From an uncultured Eubacteriales bacterium (GTDB lineage Bacteria > Bacillota > Clostridia > Oscillospirales > CAG-382), in the NCBI GenBank assembly GCA_900546385.1, contig URCT01000016.1, forward strand, positions 1-30,848: 30,848 bases of DNA, given 5' to 3'. The notes below the pieces were generated by a model that saw only the letters and a list, made by a program, of their open reading frames with translations, did no database searches and was not told where the DNA came from. This document shows, piece by piece, positions 22,899 to 30,848 of the stretch; the stretch's first letter is position 1, and each line of letters opens with the position of its first letter. The position numbers were made by a program, and so were the translations under genes.

Positions 22899-24167
22899 AT
22901 GAAAATCACAATCGGGCGGGAACATCTTGTCTATGCGCCGCCGGTCAATAAACAGACTTCCAAATGGGGCGTGTATGCCATTCCGAAAATGTGGCGCGCT
23001 ATCGGCGGCGAGCTTGTTGTGCGCTTCAATGGGGAAGCGGACAGCGGCGTCTGTGAACAATGCGTGCCGAACCTGTACTTTGTTTCGCAGGACGACGGCG
23101 AAACATGGAAACAGATCGATGACGGCGAAAGCCACTATGACATCCGGTACTTAACCGGCATCAATCCGCCCTTTGTCAAGCGAAAAAACGGCGAGCTTAT
23201 CGGCGTGCGCTATAAAGACGGCCTTGCGCCGATCGTGAACGTGCCTTTTCAAAAAGAATATCGTGTGCCGTGTGGTGCTTCGATCGTGCGGATATACCGG
23301 TACGGCGATCTGCCGAAAGAATGCTTGGGACTCGAGCTTTTGCGCAAAAAAGGCGCAACACAGACGTTGGAAGAGATTACGCTTGATTTTCCGGAACGTG
23401 AAATTATGGTCAACGCCAAAGGAAGCGCGGCCGGAGACGGAACCTTCATCGACATACCGGAATATGTGCAGTCGAATATTTTCTCATCGCCTTATTTCAC
23501 CGGCATTACCGAGCTTGCGGACGGCACGCTTGCGGCGGTCGCGCACGGGCAAACGCCTGCTGTATCCGACCGTCAGTGCGAGGACGCGTATTTGGTGGTA
23601 TCCGAGGACGACGGAAAAACGTGGCGCAAGCGAAGTCTTATTGCCAGCGCGCCCGAAATGCCGTTCGGCTGCTGCGGCGACGGCGGTGAAATGTCGCTTA
23701 CGCAGACCACAAACGGGAATCTGCTTTGCGCGATGCGCACCGATATGAGCATCGAGGGCTATCCGTGTGAAACGCTTCTTTGCCGGTCGGCGGATAATGG
23801 ATACACCTGGACAAAACCGGAAAAAGTCGCCGATTCGAGTGTGACGCCGCACGTTGTGGCACTTGACGACGGCATTGTGCTGCTCATTTACGGCAGACCC
23901 GGCGTGCATTTCAAAATTTCGGAGGATAACGGCGTTTCGTGGAGTTCTTCGTATCCGATCATCGGAAAAACGCTTGCAGAAGAACTTGCCTCCGGAAAGA
24001 GCTATATGGCGGCCAAGTATTTTGATACAAGCAGCTACAGCAACACCTTTGTGGAAAAGCTGTCGGAGAACAGTGTCCTTGTGCTGTACAACAATCTGAA
24101 GTACGACGACGGCGACGGCTTGCGCCATAAAGCCGCATTTGTGCGCAAAATCACGGTCGAACGCTAA
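22899..24167 (+). CDS. BNR/Asp-box repeat protein, sialidase-like fold, cytoplasmic
   Basis: The 422-aa protein has four Asp-box motifs (S-x-D-x-G-x-x-W): SQDDGETW (63-70), SEDDGKTW (about 234-241), SADNGYTW (about 298) and SEDNGVSW (about 340). These mark a six-bladed beta-propeller of the sialidase type. No signal peptide is present. Where sialidases have the Y/F-R-I-P motif with a catalytic arginine, this protein has YAIPKM, so ordinary sialidase activity is doubtful. It may be another glycoside-active propeller or a binding protein. The ATG at 22899 follows GAAAGG by 8 nt. No clear promoter fits in the 47-bp gap to the divergent gene. Fold is fairly certain, activity unknown. Confidence 0.8.
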   Translation: MKITIGREHLVYAPPVNKQTSKWGVYAIPKMWRAIGGELVVRFNGEADSGVCEQCVPNLYFVSQDDGETWKQIDDGESHYDIRYLTGINPPFVKRKNGELIGVRYKDGLAPIVNVPFQKEYRVPCGASIVRIYRYGDLPKECLGLELLRKKGATQTLEEITLDFPEREIMVNAKGSAAGDGTFIDIPEYVQSNIFSSPYFTGITELADGTLAAVAHGQTPAVSDRQCEDAYLVVSEDDGKTWRKRSLIASAPEMPFGCCGDGGEMSLTQTTNGNLLCAMRTDMSIEGYPCETLLCRSADNGYTWTKPEKVADSSVTPHVVALDDGIVLLIYGRPGVHFKISEDNGVSWSSSYPIIGKTLAEELASGKSYMAAKYFDTSSYSNTFVEKLSENSVLVLYNNLKYDDGDGLRHKAAFVRKITVER

Positions 24168-24194
24168 GCGGTTTTATCGGCAAATGCTAAGGAT

Positions 24195-24245
24195 GCGTGT
24201 ACACGGTGCCGGATATTTGTGAAATCCGATGATGTGTATAAACGC
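24195..24245 (+). other. Inverted repeats after the BNR gene
   Basis: GCGT...ACGC, TACAC...GTGTA and an inner GGAT...ATCC can fold into one long imperfect hairpin in the gap before the purA promoter. There is no U-run, so a terminator role is uncertain. Confidence 0.35.
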
Positions 24246-24269
24246 TGTGTAAATTCGGCGCACGGCTTC

Positions 24270-24298
24270 TTGACTTTTTGGTTTTCTTATTATATAAT
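24270..24298 (+). promoter_or_regulatory. Sigma-A promoter of purA
   Basis: -35 TTGACT (24270-24275), 17-bp spacer, -10 TATAAT (24293-24298). The leader is about 90 nt, AT-rich and without a recognised purine riboswitch. Confidence 0.85.
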
Positions 24299-24394
24299 AA
24301 ATTGTAATATTGCGTATGAAGCAAGTATTGCCATTTGTCAAATTTTTTCGCTTCGACAGGTGTTATTGGCTTTTGGGAAAGGAATGGCATAGGT

Positions 24395-25675
24395 ATGTTA
24401 ACAGCAATTTCCGGTATCAACTGGGGTGACGAAGGCAAGGGCCGCATGGTCGATCTGCTTTCGGAAAACGCCGATATCGTCGCTCGCTATCAGGGCGGCA
24501 ACAACGCGGGACACACCGTTATCAACGAATTCGGCGAGTTCAAGCTCAATCTGCTTCCTTCGGGTATTTTCCGTTCGAATGTCGTCAACGTCATGGGCGG
24601 CGGCATGGTCATCGATTTGAAGCATTTGGTCGGTGAAATGAAAAAAATAACCGAACGCGGCATTTCCATAACCCCCGCAAACTTAAAAATCAGCGATCGC
24701 GCTACCATCGTTCTTCCGTATCATGTGGAACTCGATAAACTCGAGGAAGAACGCCTGACGCGCGTCACCGGCAAGCCCTATGGCTCGACCAGACGCGGCA
24801 TCGCACCGGTTTACAGCGATAAATACATGAAAAAGACCATCCGTATGGGCGACCTGTTCTTCGAGGACGACCTCCACGAAAAGGTCACCAACATTGTCGC
24901 TTACAAAAACCTCCTCATTGAGGGTGGTTACGGCGCAACGGCGGTCGATCCGGAAGAAATCATGGCATGGCTGCACGAATACGGCGACGTGTTAAAGCCG
25001 TTCGTCTGCGACGTGAGCGTTTATCTTCGCGAAGCGCATAAGGCCGGCAAGAACATTCTGTTCGAAGCCCAGCTCGGTGCTTTGCGCGATATCGATTTCG
25101 GTATCTATCCGTACACCTCCTCGTCCTCCACGATTGCGGCATTCGCTCCAATCGGTGCAGGCATTCCGGGTGTCAAGCTCGATAAGAGCATCGGCATCAT
25201 GAAGGCTTATTCCACTTGCGTCGGCGCAGGCCCGTTCACGGTTCGCATGAGCGGCGAAGAGGCTGAAGAGCTTCGCAAGGCAGGAAGCGAATACGGCGCG
25301 GCAACCGGCCGTCCGCGTGAAGTCGGTGCTTTCGATGCGGTGGCTTCCAAATACGGCGTGATTATGCAGGGCGCGGACGAAGTGGCACTCACAAAGCTGG
25401 ATGTGCTCTCGTATATGGATAAGATCCCGGTGTGCGTGGCGTATGATATCGACGGTGAAATCACAACGGAATTCCCGAGCGGTCTGCGCCTTGACATTGC
25501 AAAACCGGTGTATGAATACTTAGACGGCTGGAAGTGCGATATTTCCGCTTGCCGCAAGTATGAGGATCTTCCCGAAAACGCCAAAAAATACGTGGCATTC
25601 CTTGCACAAAAAACGGAATGCAACATCAAATACATCTCGGTCGGCGCAAGCAGAGAAGCCTATATCGAATTATAA
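24395..25675 (+). CDS. purA: Adenylosuccinate synthetase
   Basis: PurA condenses IMP and aspartate using GTP, the first step from IMP to AMP. The 426-aa length is normal. Diagnostic motifs are NWGDEGKGR (residues 9-17, with the catalytic Asp in the GDEGKG loop), NNAGHTV (His-40) and GKPYGSTRRGIAPVYSDK in the IMP site. The GTP-site and C-terminal domain motifs are also present. The open frame extends upstream to 24335, but the ATG at 24395 begins at the family N-terminus and has AAAGGA about 11 nt ahead. It has its own promoter and is followed by a terminator, so it appears monocistronic. Confidence 0.96.
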   Translation: MLTAISGINWGDEGKGRMVDLLSENADIVARYQGGNNAGHTVINEFGEFKLNLLPSGIFRSNVVNVMGGGMVIDLKHLVGEMKKITERGISITPANLKISDRATIVLPYHVELDKLEEERLTRVTGKPYGSTRRGIAPVYSDKYMKKTIRMGDLFFEDDLHEKVTNIVAYKNLLIEGGYGATAVDPEEIMAWLHEYGDVLKPFVCDVSVYLREAHKAGKNILFEAQLGALRDIDFGIYPYTSSSSTIAAFAPIGAGIPGVKLDKSIGIMKAYSTCVGAGPFTVRMSGEEAEELRKAGSEYGAATGRPREVGAFDAVASKYGVIMQGADEVALTKLDVLSYMDKIPVCVAYDIDGEITTEFPSGLRLDIAKPVYEYLDGWKCDISACRKYEDLPENAKKYVAFLAQKTECNIKYISVGASREAYIEL

Positions 25676-25683
25676 TGTTTCTG

Positions 25684-25726
25684 ACAAAGGTGTCGTGAGA
25701 GCTGTCTCCGGCACCTTTGTGCTTTT
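25684..25726 (+). terminator. Terminator of purA
   Basis: Perfect 9-bp stem ACAAAGGTG / CACCTTTGT, with an inner GAGA/TCTC hairpin, followed by GC and T5. Confidence 0.85.
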
Positions 25727-25744
25727 TGCAGCGCTTTATCAAAC

Positions 25745-25760
25745 GTCCAAGCATTTGGAC
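25745..25760 (+). promoter_or_regulatory. Small hairpin next to the dapF ribosome binding site
   Basis: GTCCAA / TTGGAC with a GCAT loop sits directly before the AGAAAGG ribosome binding site of dapF. It may affect translation or be chance. No promoter is evident between the purA terminator and dapF. Confidence 0.35.
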
Positions 25761-25774
25761 AGAAAGGAAACCTC

Positions 25775-26629
25775 ATGGGACTCAAATTTACGAAAATGCA
25801 CGGCTGCGGCAACGATTATATCTATTTCAACTGCTTTGAAACGCCGGTAGAGCATCCGGAAGAGCTTGCGGTGCGCATTTCCGACCGCCACTTCGGTGTC
25901 GGCGGCGACGGAATCGTGCTTATCTGCCCGTCGGACAAAGCGGACGCCAAAATGCGGATGTTCAACATCGACGGCAGTGAAGGGAAGATGTGCGGAAACG
26001 CCATCCGCTGCGTCGGAAAATATCTGTACGATAACGGTATCAAACGCCGTGGTACGCTGACCGTCGATACGCTGTCCGGCATTAAAACGTTATGCTTAAA
26101 TATCGGCGCGGACGGCAAGGTCGATTCCGTGCAGGTGGATATGGGCAAAGCTATCTTAAAACCCGAAGAGATCCCGGTAAAGCTTGACGGCGAAACGATC
26201 GCCTCGCGTCCGGTGAAAATCGACGGCAAGGAGTACAAAATCACTTGCGTTTCCATGGGAAATCCGCACTGTGTTGTCTTTACCGATACGGATGTTGCGG
26301 AGCTGCCGCTCGAGAAGATCGGCCCGAAATTTGAGTTTGACCCGTTGTTTCCCGAACGCGTCAATACCGAATTTATCAATGTCATCGATAAGAACACGTT
26401 AAAAATGCGCGTATGGGAGCGCGGCAGCGGTGAAACGCTTGCCTGCGGAACGGGCGCGTGCGCGTCGGTCGTTGCAGCCTGCTTGAACGGCTTTTGCGAG
26501 AAGAACACCGATGTCACGGTTCGCCTTGTCGGCGGAGAGTTAGTCATCCGTTATACCGACGAAGCGGTCACCATGACCGGCCCTGCGACGGTTGCGTTTA
26601 CCGGCGAACTGCCGGATTCGGTTCGATAA
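25775..26629 (+). CDS. dapF: Diaminopimelate epimerase
   Basis: DapF converts LL- to meso-diaminopimelate, the precursor of lysine and of the peptidoglycan cross-link residue. The 284-aa protein starts LKFTKMHGCGNDYIYFN. It carries both catalytic cysteines: Cys-73 in MCGNAIRC and Cys-224 in ACGTGACAS. NPHCVVF and the ERGSGET substrate loop are also present. The ATG at 25775 follows AAAGGAA by 6-7 nt. dapL starts 24 bp after its stop on the same strand, making a two-gene unit for the last two steps to meso-DAP. Confidence 0.96.
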   Translation: MGLKFTKMHGCGNDYIYFNCFETPVEHPEELAVRISDRHFGVGGDGIVLICPSDKADAKMRMFNIDGSEGKMCGNAIRCVGKYLYDNGIKRRGTLTVDTLSGIKTLCLNIGADGKVDSVQVDMGKAILKPEEIPVKLDGETIASRPVKIDGKEYKITCVSMGNPHCVVFTDTDVAELPLEKIGPKFEFDPLFPERVNTEFINVIDKNTLKMRVWERGSGETLACGTGACASVVAACLNGFCEKNTDVTVRLVGGELVIRYTDEAVTMTGPATVAFTGELPDSVR

Positions 26630-26653
26630 CCCTATGCTGAAAGGAGATTATAC

Positions 26654-27832
26654 ATGAAAATCAACGAAAATTATCTTGCCTTAAAGGAAAGCTATCTGTT
26701 TTCCGATATTGCCAAAAAGGTCGCCGCTTTCACGGCGGCTCATCCGGAAGCTGCCATCATCCGCCTCGGCATCGGCGACGTTACCTTGCCGCTTGTTCCG
26801 GCGGTTGTGGAGGCACTCGAGAGCGCGTCGCGCGAAATGGGCGTGAAGGAGACCTTCCACGGCTACGGTCCGGAGCAGGGCTATGGCTTCTTGAAGGACG
26901 CTATCCGGGACTATTATGCCGCCAAGGGCGTTTCGCTAGAATCGGAGGAGATATTCATTTCGGACGGTGCGAAAAGCGACCTCGGCAACATTTTGGATAT
27001 CTTTTCCACCGACAATACCGTTCTCGTGCCTGATCCGGTCTACCCGGTGTATGTGGACACCAACATCATGGCAGGCCGCAAAATCGTCTATGCCAATGCA
27101 AACGAAGAGAACGATTTTCTTCCCATGCCGGATGCCTCGGTTCATGCGGATATCATTTACATCTGCTCACCGAACAACCCGACCGGTGCGGTGTATACCA
27201 AGGAACAGCTCGAAAAATGGGTGGCGTATGCGCTCGAGCAGCACGCGATCATCTTATTCGATTCGGCCTATGAATCGTTTGTGCGCGATAATTCGCTTCC
27301 GACCAGCATTTATACGGTAGAGGGCGCGAAAAAGTGTGCCATCGAGTTCTGCTCGTTCTCCAAAACCGCCGGCTTTACCGGTACGCGCTGCGGCTATACG
27401 GTTGTTCCGAACGAACTTGAATACGGCGGCGTGAAGCTAAACAAGCTGTGGCTGCGCCGTCAGACCACCAAATTCAACGGCGTGCCGTATATCATCCAAA
27501 AAGGTGCGGCGGCTGTCTTTACGCCGGAAGGACAAAAGCAGATTCGTGCCAACATCGATTATTATATGGAAAACGCGCGCCTTGTGTCGGAGACCTTGAA
27601 CAAAATGGGCATTTGGCACACTGGCGGCCAGAATTCGCCGTATATCTGGCTTAAATGCCCGAACGGCATGAAATCGTGGGAATACTTCGACTACCTGCTC
27701 GAAAACGCGCACGTGGTCGGTACGCCCGGCGCAGGCTTCGGCGTGAACGGAGAAGGCTTCTTCCGCTTAACGGCCTTCAATTCGCGCGAAAACGTCTTAG
27801 AAGCGGTCAAACGCATTCAAAAGACGCTGTAA
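26654..27832 (+). CDS. dapL: LL-diaminopimelate aminotransferase
   Basis: DapL makes LL-DAP directly from tetrahydrodipicolinate and glutamate, bypassing the succinylase or acetylase steps; PLP is the cofactor. The 392-aa protein has the fold-type I pattern: RLGIGDVTLPL near the start, SDGAKSDLGNI, CSPNNPTGAVY, and the PLP lysine K237 in SFSKTAGFTGTRCGY. These match DapL more closely than other class I aminotransferases. The ATG at 26654 has AAAGGAG 8 nt upstream. Its position right after dapF supports the pathway call and indicates DAP-type peptidoglycan. Confidence 0.95.
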   Translation: MKINENYLALKESYLFSDIAKKVAAFTAAHPEAAIIRLGIGDVTLPLVPAVVEALESASREMGVKETFHGYGPEQGYGFLKDAIRDYYAAKGVSLESEEIFISDGAKSDLGNILDIFSTDNTVLVPDPVYPVYVDTNIMAGRKIVYANANEENDFLPMPDASVHADIIYICSPNNPTGAVYTKEQLEKWVAYALEQHAIILFDSAYESFVRDNSLPTSIYTVEGAKKCAIEFCSFSKTAGFTGTRCGYTVVPNELEYGGVKLNKLWLRRQTTKFNGVPYIIQKGAAAVFTPEGQKQIRANIDYYMENARLVSETLNKMGIWHTGGQNSPYIWLKCPNGMKSWEYFDYLLENAHVVGTPGAGFGVNGEGFFRLTAFNSRENVLEAVKRIQKTL

Positions 27833-27853
27833 CAAAACAATTTTTTCCGAAAC

Positions 27854-27891
27854 AAACGGACGTGACCCGAAAAAGGCCGCGTCCGTTTTTT
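27854..27891 (+). terminator. Terminator of the dapF-dapL unit
   Basis: AAACGGACG / CGTCCGTTT stem, extended inwards with one mismatch, followed by a T6 run. It lies 22 bp after the dapL stop. Confidence 0.92.
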
Positions 27892-27914
27892 ATCTAGTTA
27901 CGCCGCATCAAAGG

Positions 27915-27949
27915 AAAACCGTCGCAAGCGGTGTGCCTGCGGCGGTTTT
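27915..27949 (-). terminator. Probable terminator of the GH99-like gene
   Basis: AAAACCG-CGCA pairs with TGCG-CGGTTTT with one imperfect pair. On the minus strand the stem ends in GGTTTTCCTTT. It begins 15 bp past the stop codon of the gene ending at 27964. Confidence 0.65.
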
Positions 27950-27963
27950 GTAAGTCTTACGGA

Positions 27964-30848
27964 TTAGTCATCCATACGGTAGATGCGAACGTTATCGATA
28001 TAGTATTCTTCAGCAGAAGCCTTACGAACCGAATAATCGTTAATCATCTGCGAGGAGGTAACGCTCATGGTCACGGACCAGGTGTACCAGCCGTCGGTGT
28101 TCTTGACCTGTTTTTCGCCTTCCCAGAAGTTCGGGTCGCTGCTGTTTCCGTCAGCGTCCTTGGTCTCAAAGCGGATCCACGGGTCAATCTTATTGCCGTT
28201 CGGCATATAGATGTCTGCCATGAATGTGTATGTGCCGGGTTCTTTGAGCAGCTTCGGAAAGACAACCGCATAGCCGCCGTGTGCGCCGGTCGGCGTGATC
28301 TTCAAGACCTTGCCGCCCTTGGCGGAATCGGGATTGTCTACAACAGCCGTGTTGCTGGAAACGCCGTTGCAGTCGAACTTGATGCCCTGTGCGGCATAGG
28401 TGGCGTGCTGGGCGTCATTCTTGTCGAAGTTGTTGTACCAGATGAGCGTACCGAGTTCTTTGTCTTCGGTAGGAATATCGGGTTCTTCGTATACGGTAGC
28501 GTCGCCGGCGTCATCCGGCTTGTCGTCCTTTGATGCGGAGGTGTCGGCAGGACCCGGCGTTACGCCTTGCTTCGGGACAAAGCGCATATAGTCGATGTCC
28601 ATGCGGCCGGTTGCGTCGAACGGGTCAAAACGGAGGCTGGTGATAACATCCTTCCATTCGGCAACATCGGCAAGGTTGACTTTGTAGGTTTCCCATTCGC
28701 CGTTGCTGTCGGTGCTCTTTAACGCAACCTGAAGCGTCTTGGCTTCGTTGTGACCGCCGCTAACGTTTGTGCCGAAATACATCTTTAAGGTGTGCGGCTT
28801 TGCGGCATTGTATTGGTAGCGGATGCGCAGCTCAAAGCTTTCGTAATCGCTTGCCTGAAGCTTGAGCGTGTCGGAGTAAACAATGGTCGGGTCGGTGGTT
28901 GCCGACATGGTTTCGCAGGACATATAGCCGTTGTTGACGAACAGATTCATGAAAGAGGACTTCCAGTTTTCCGTATCGGCAAGCGTGTTGAATTCCCATT
29001 GACCGTAAACGCGGTCCTTGGTATCGGCTTCAAAGTAATGCTTCTGCGGTGTTTCAATGTCGATTTCGTTCTTGTCGTTGAGCTTGAAGGTATAGCCGAC
29101 TTCTTCGCAAAGCGTCTTGATCGGCAAGAGCGGCAGACCGTCGATGTCGGAGAACTTATAGGGAAGCTTCTTGGAAGCGCCGTCAAGCGTGTAGGTGTCG
29201 CTGCCGACGGTGTAAACGACGGTATGGTTGGTGAAGTAAAGCGTCAACTGCGCTTTGTCCTGATCCCACTCAAAGTAGGTGTTGAGCTGGAAGTCGATGC
29301 CGGATTCCGGATCGAACGGGAGAAGAACATCGCCGTTTTCGGCTTTCTGCGGTGCAAAGTAGGTTTCGGTGGTAACGCCGTTGATGTGGAGCTTGTTAGA
29401 GAAGTTGCCGCCTTCAGCACCTAAGAATTCAATCTTCTTGACGGCGATAGGCTTGCCGGAAACCTTCGCCGGGTCAAAGCGGAAGCCGCACAGTGTGCCT
29501 TTGAACTTTTTGATGGAAGAAACAGAAACCGTGTACTCAGCCCAATCATCGGTTTCGCTGGCAGGGTAGCCGATGCGCTTGTTTTCGCCGAAGTTCTGAT
29601 CGTCGGTGGTGGTGTAGTAGATGCAGGGATTGAGCCCCTTCGGAATCTTGGCGGTTACGCGGATAGCGGCAACATTGTCAAGATTGATTTTCTCTGCGCT
29701 TACATCCGGGAAAATAATGATGGTGTCGCTCGTGGAGGTGCCGAAAACGCCTTCTTCGGTAACCGAAGAGGAGTCAACGCCCCAAAGAGCATAGTCTTTA
29801 CGCGTAGCAAGGTCAAAGGTGTAGATCGGAACAAGATTGGTTTCATCCACTTTTTCTACGTAGTAGCCCTGTCTGCGCAAGAGGTGCAGGTTCTGCGGAT
29901 AGAGGTGATTGATGCGGTAAGCCTGGTTAGCGGTCGGAACGGTATTAATAGAAGCGTCTGCCTTTTCGTCGGTGTAAGCTTCACGGAGTGCGTCGAGATA
30001 GCCGAATCCCTTTTCGTCGGTGGTCGGCATGATGTACGTACCTTCACCGTATTCGTTCCAGGTCGAGAGCATGACAAGACCTTCCTGCCACTTTTCGGTT
30101 GCGTGAGACGGGATATAGTCCTCTTTTACCCATTTTTGAGCAGCAGCATAGTCGCTCATGGTCATCATCGGGTAGCGAACCTTTGCCCACGGCATATTGT
30201 TGAAGCCGACGGAAACGGTCGGAACGGTGTAAATGCCTTTTGCGTTGGCACTGCCGAGCATGGATTCCTTGTTGGTTTCGAGACGATAGCCGCCAGTGCC
30301 CCAGTTGTAGGCATAGCAGCCGTCAAAGCCCATGGCGGCGAGTCTGTCGGAGCCGCTGCCGCAGGCAAGGTAGACCATGCCGTTAAAGCCGAGCTTCTTG
30401 ACTTCTTCTTCAAGGTAGTCGAACATTTCCTTGACCTTTGCGTCGCCGCCGATACGGTCGGAAAGCGAGCCGGGACCGAAGACGCAGAGAATCGGACGGT
30501 TGTCTGCCGTGATGTAGCGCGGATCTTTGAAGTAGTTTTCAATGAGGTAGGGAACAAAGCTTTCTTTCCAGTTTTCCATGTGTCCCGGGCTTGGTGCGTT
30601 GGCAGCTTCCCAGATGATGGCAAACTTGGATAAATCAGAATACTTGGCGTTCATGTAGCCGTCATAGAGGTGTGTTGCGCCGACGTGCTGCGGGTCAGTG
30701 CCCCAGCCGTGCGTGAAGAACACACAGAAGGCCTGGAAGTCGATGCCGTGTTCAAGCGTATACTTGATTTCCCAGTCGGCCGTCTCCGGAAGACCTTCGT
30801 CATAGTAACCGAGAACCGGCGTGATTTCAGGATATGCCGTGATCTCCT
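27964..30848 (-). CDS. Multidomain GH99-like glycan-active protein, N-terminus outside window
   Basis: The frame runs from the stop at 27964 to the window edge, giving 960 residues with the start missing; an internal GTG at 30723 is not the start. The visible N-terminal part (30846 to about 29850) has the GH99/WbsX-like pattern: ITPVLGYYDEG, LEHGIDFQAFCVFF, FAIIWEAANAPS, and STWNEYGEGTYIMP near the barrel end. Next is a jelly-roll-like stretch, then a copper-amine-oxidase-N-type stalk (about 29393-29047, KLHINGVTTET ... LPIKTLCEEVGYTF). A second beta-sandwich, an acidic Pro/Asp/Glu linker (about 28566-28455) and a C-terminal beta-sandwich ending NVRIYRMDD follow. Such modules suggest an exported enzyme for mannan-like or other complex glycans. 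Export cannot be checked without the N-terminus, and substrate is unknown. Confidence 0.82.
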   Translation of the reverse strand, partial: EITAYPEITPVLGYYDEGLPETADWEIKYTLEHGIDFQAFCVFFTHGWGTDPQHVGATHLYDGYMNAKYSDLSKFAIIWEAANAPSPGHMENWKESFVPYLIENYFKDPRYITADNRPILCVFGPGSLSDRIGGDAKVKEMFDYLEEEVKKLGFNGMVYLACGSGSDRLAAMGFDGCYAYNWGTGGYRLETNKESMLGSANAKGIYTVPTVSVGFNNMPWAKVRYPMMTMSDYAAAQKWVKEDYIPSHATEKWQEGLVMLSTWNEYGEGTYIMPTTDEKGFGYLDALREAYTDEKADASINTVPTANQAYRINHLYPQNLHLLRRQGYYVEKVDETNLVPIYTFDLATRKDYALWGVDSSSVTEEGVFGTSTSDTIIIFPDVSAEKINLDNVAAIRVTAKIPKGLNPCIYYTTTDDQNFGENKRIGYPASETDDWAEYTVSVSSIKKFKGTLCGFRFDPAKVSGKPIAVKKIEFLGAEGGNFSNKLHINGVTTETYFAPQKAENGDVLLPFDPESGIDFQLNTYFEWDQDKAQLTLYFTNHTVVYTVGSDTYTLDGASKKLPYKFSDIDGLPLLPIKTLCEEVGYTFKLNDKNEIDIETPQKHYFEADTKDRVYGQWEFNTLADTENWKSSFMNLFVNNGYMSCETMSATTDPTIVYSDTLKLQASDYESFELRIRYQYNAAKPHTLKMYFGTNVSGGHNEAKTLQVALKSTDSNGEWETYKVNLADVAEWKDVITSLRFDPFDATGRMDIDYMRFVPKQGVTPGPADTSASKDDKPDDAGDATVYEEPDIPTEDKELGTLIWYNNFDKNDAQHATYAAQGIKFDCNGVSSNTAVVDNPDSAKGGKVLKITPTGAHGGYAVVFPKLLKEPGTYTFMADIYMPNGNKIDPWIRFETKDADGNSSDPNFWEGEKQVKNTDGWYTWSVTMSVTSSQMINDYSVRKASAEEYYIDNVRIYRMDD

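Noticed and set aside
24305..24394. Possible purine riboswitch in the purA leader
   Set aside because: The leader is about 90 nt and AT-rich; the conserved core bases and three-way junction of the purine class are not seen.

Overview
The window looks like a chromosomal segment of an anaerobic, probably gut-associated member of the Clostridia with moderately high GC. The evidence is Firmicutes-type: SpoVG, a long SRP RNA with an Alu domain, a GlpP antiterminator, a YycH/YycI-like pair, the DapL route to diaminopimelate, strong AAAGGAGG ribosome binding sites and sigma-A promoters with 17-bp spacers. I cannot name a genus. I see no phage, IS element, CRISPR array, tRNA or rRNA.

Layout. 1-480 is the 3' end of an AraC-type regulator, convergent with murC (539-1918, minus). 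spoVG (2033-2314, plus) is divergent from murC. Next come an SRP RNA gene (about 2381-2665, minus) and birA (2955-3728, plus). A minus-strand block follows: a secreted protein of unknown function (3912-5378), then a LytTR-type response regulator broken by a one-base frameshift (5519-6291), which overlaps by 4 nt with a membrane-anchored SGNH esterase of the sialate O-acetylesterase type (6288-8054). The esterase leader carries an (AT)15 tract and two competing hairpins at the start codon.

8377-12262 is a glycerol-3-phosphate oxidation operon: GlpA-like, GlpB-like and DUF1667 proteins, then GlpP. Its leader holds an intrinsic terminator, which fits autoregulated antitermination. A large repeat-bearing secreted protein follows (12613-16032). 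A cytoplasmic GH78 alpha-L-rhamnosidase (16161-18233, minus) is divergent from a YycH/YycI-like pair (18494-20841). murA (21142-22443) sits behind a repeat-rich leader. A small unknown gene (22507-22851, minus) is divergent from a BNR-repeat protein (22899-24167). purA, dapF and dapL follow on the plus strand. The window ends inside a large minus-strand protein with a GH99-like catalytic domain, a copper-amine-oxidase-type stalk and jelly-roll modules (27964-30848, N-terminus outside).

Two themes recur. One is envelope construction: murC, murA, dapF/dapL and YycHI. The other is complex glycan use: the esterase, rhamnosidase, BNR protein and GH99-like protein. The most interesting regulatory spots are the esterase/LytTR unit, the GlpP attenuator and the murA leader. 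Functions are assigned from motifs and family knowledge by eye; no database search was run.
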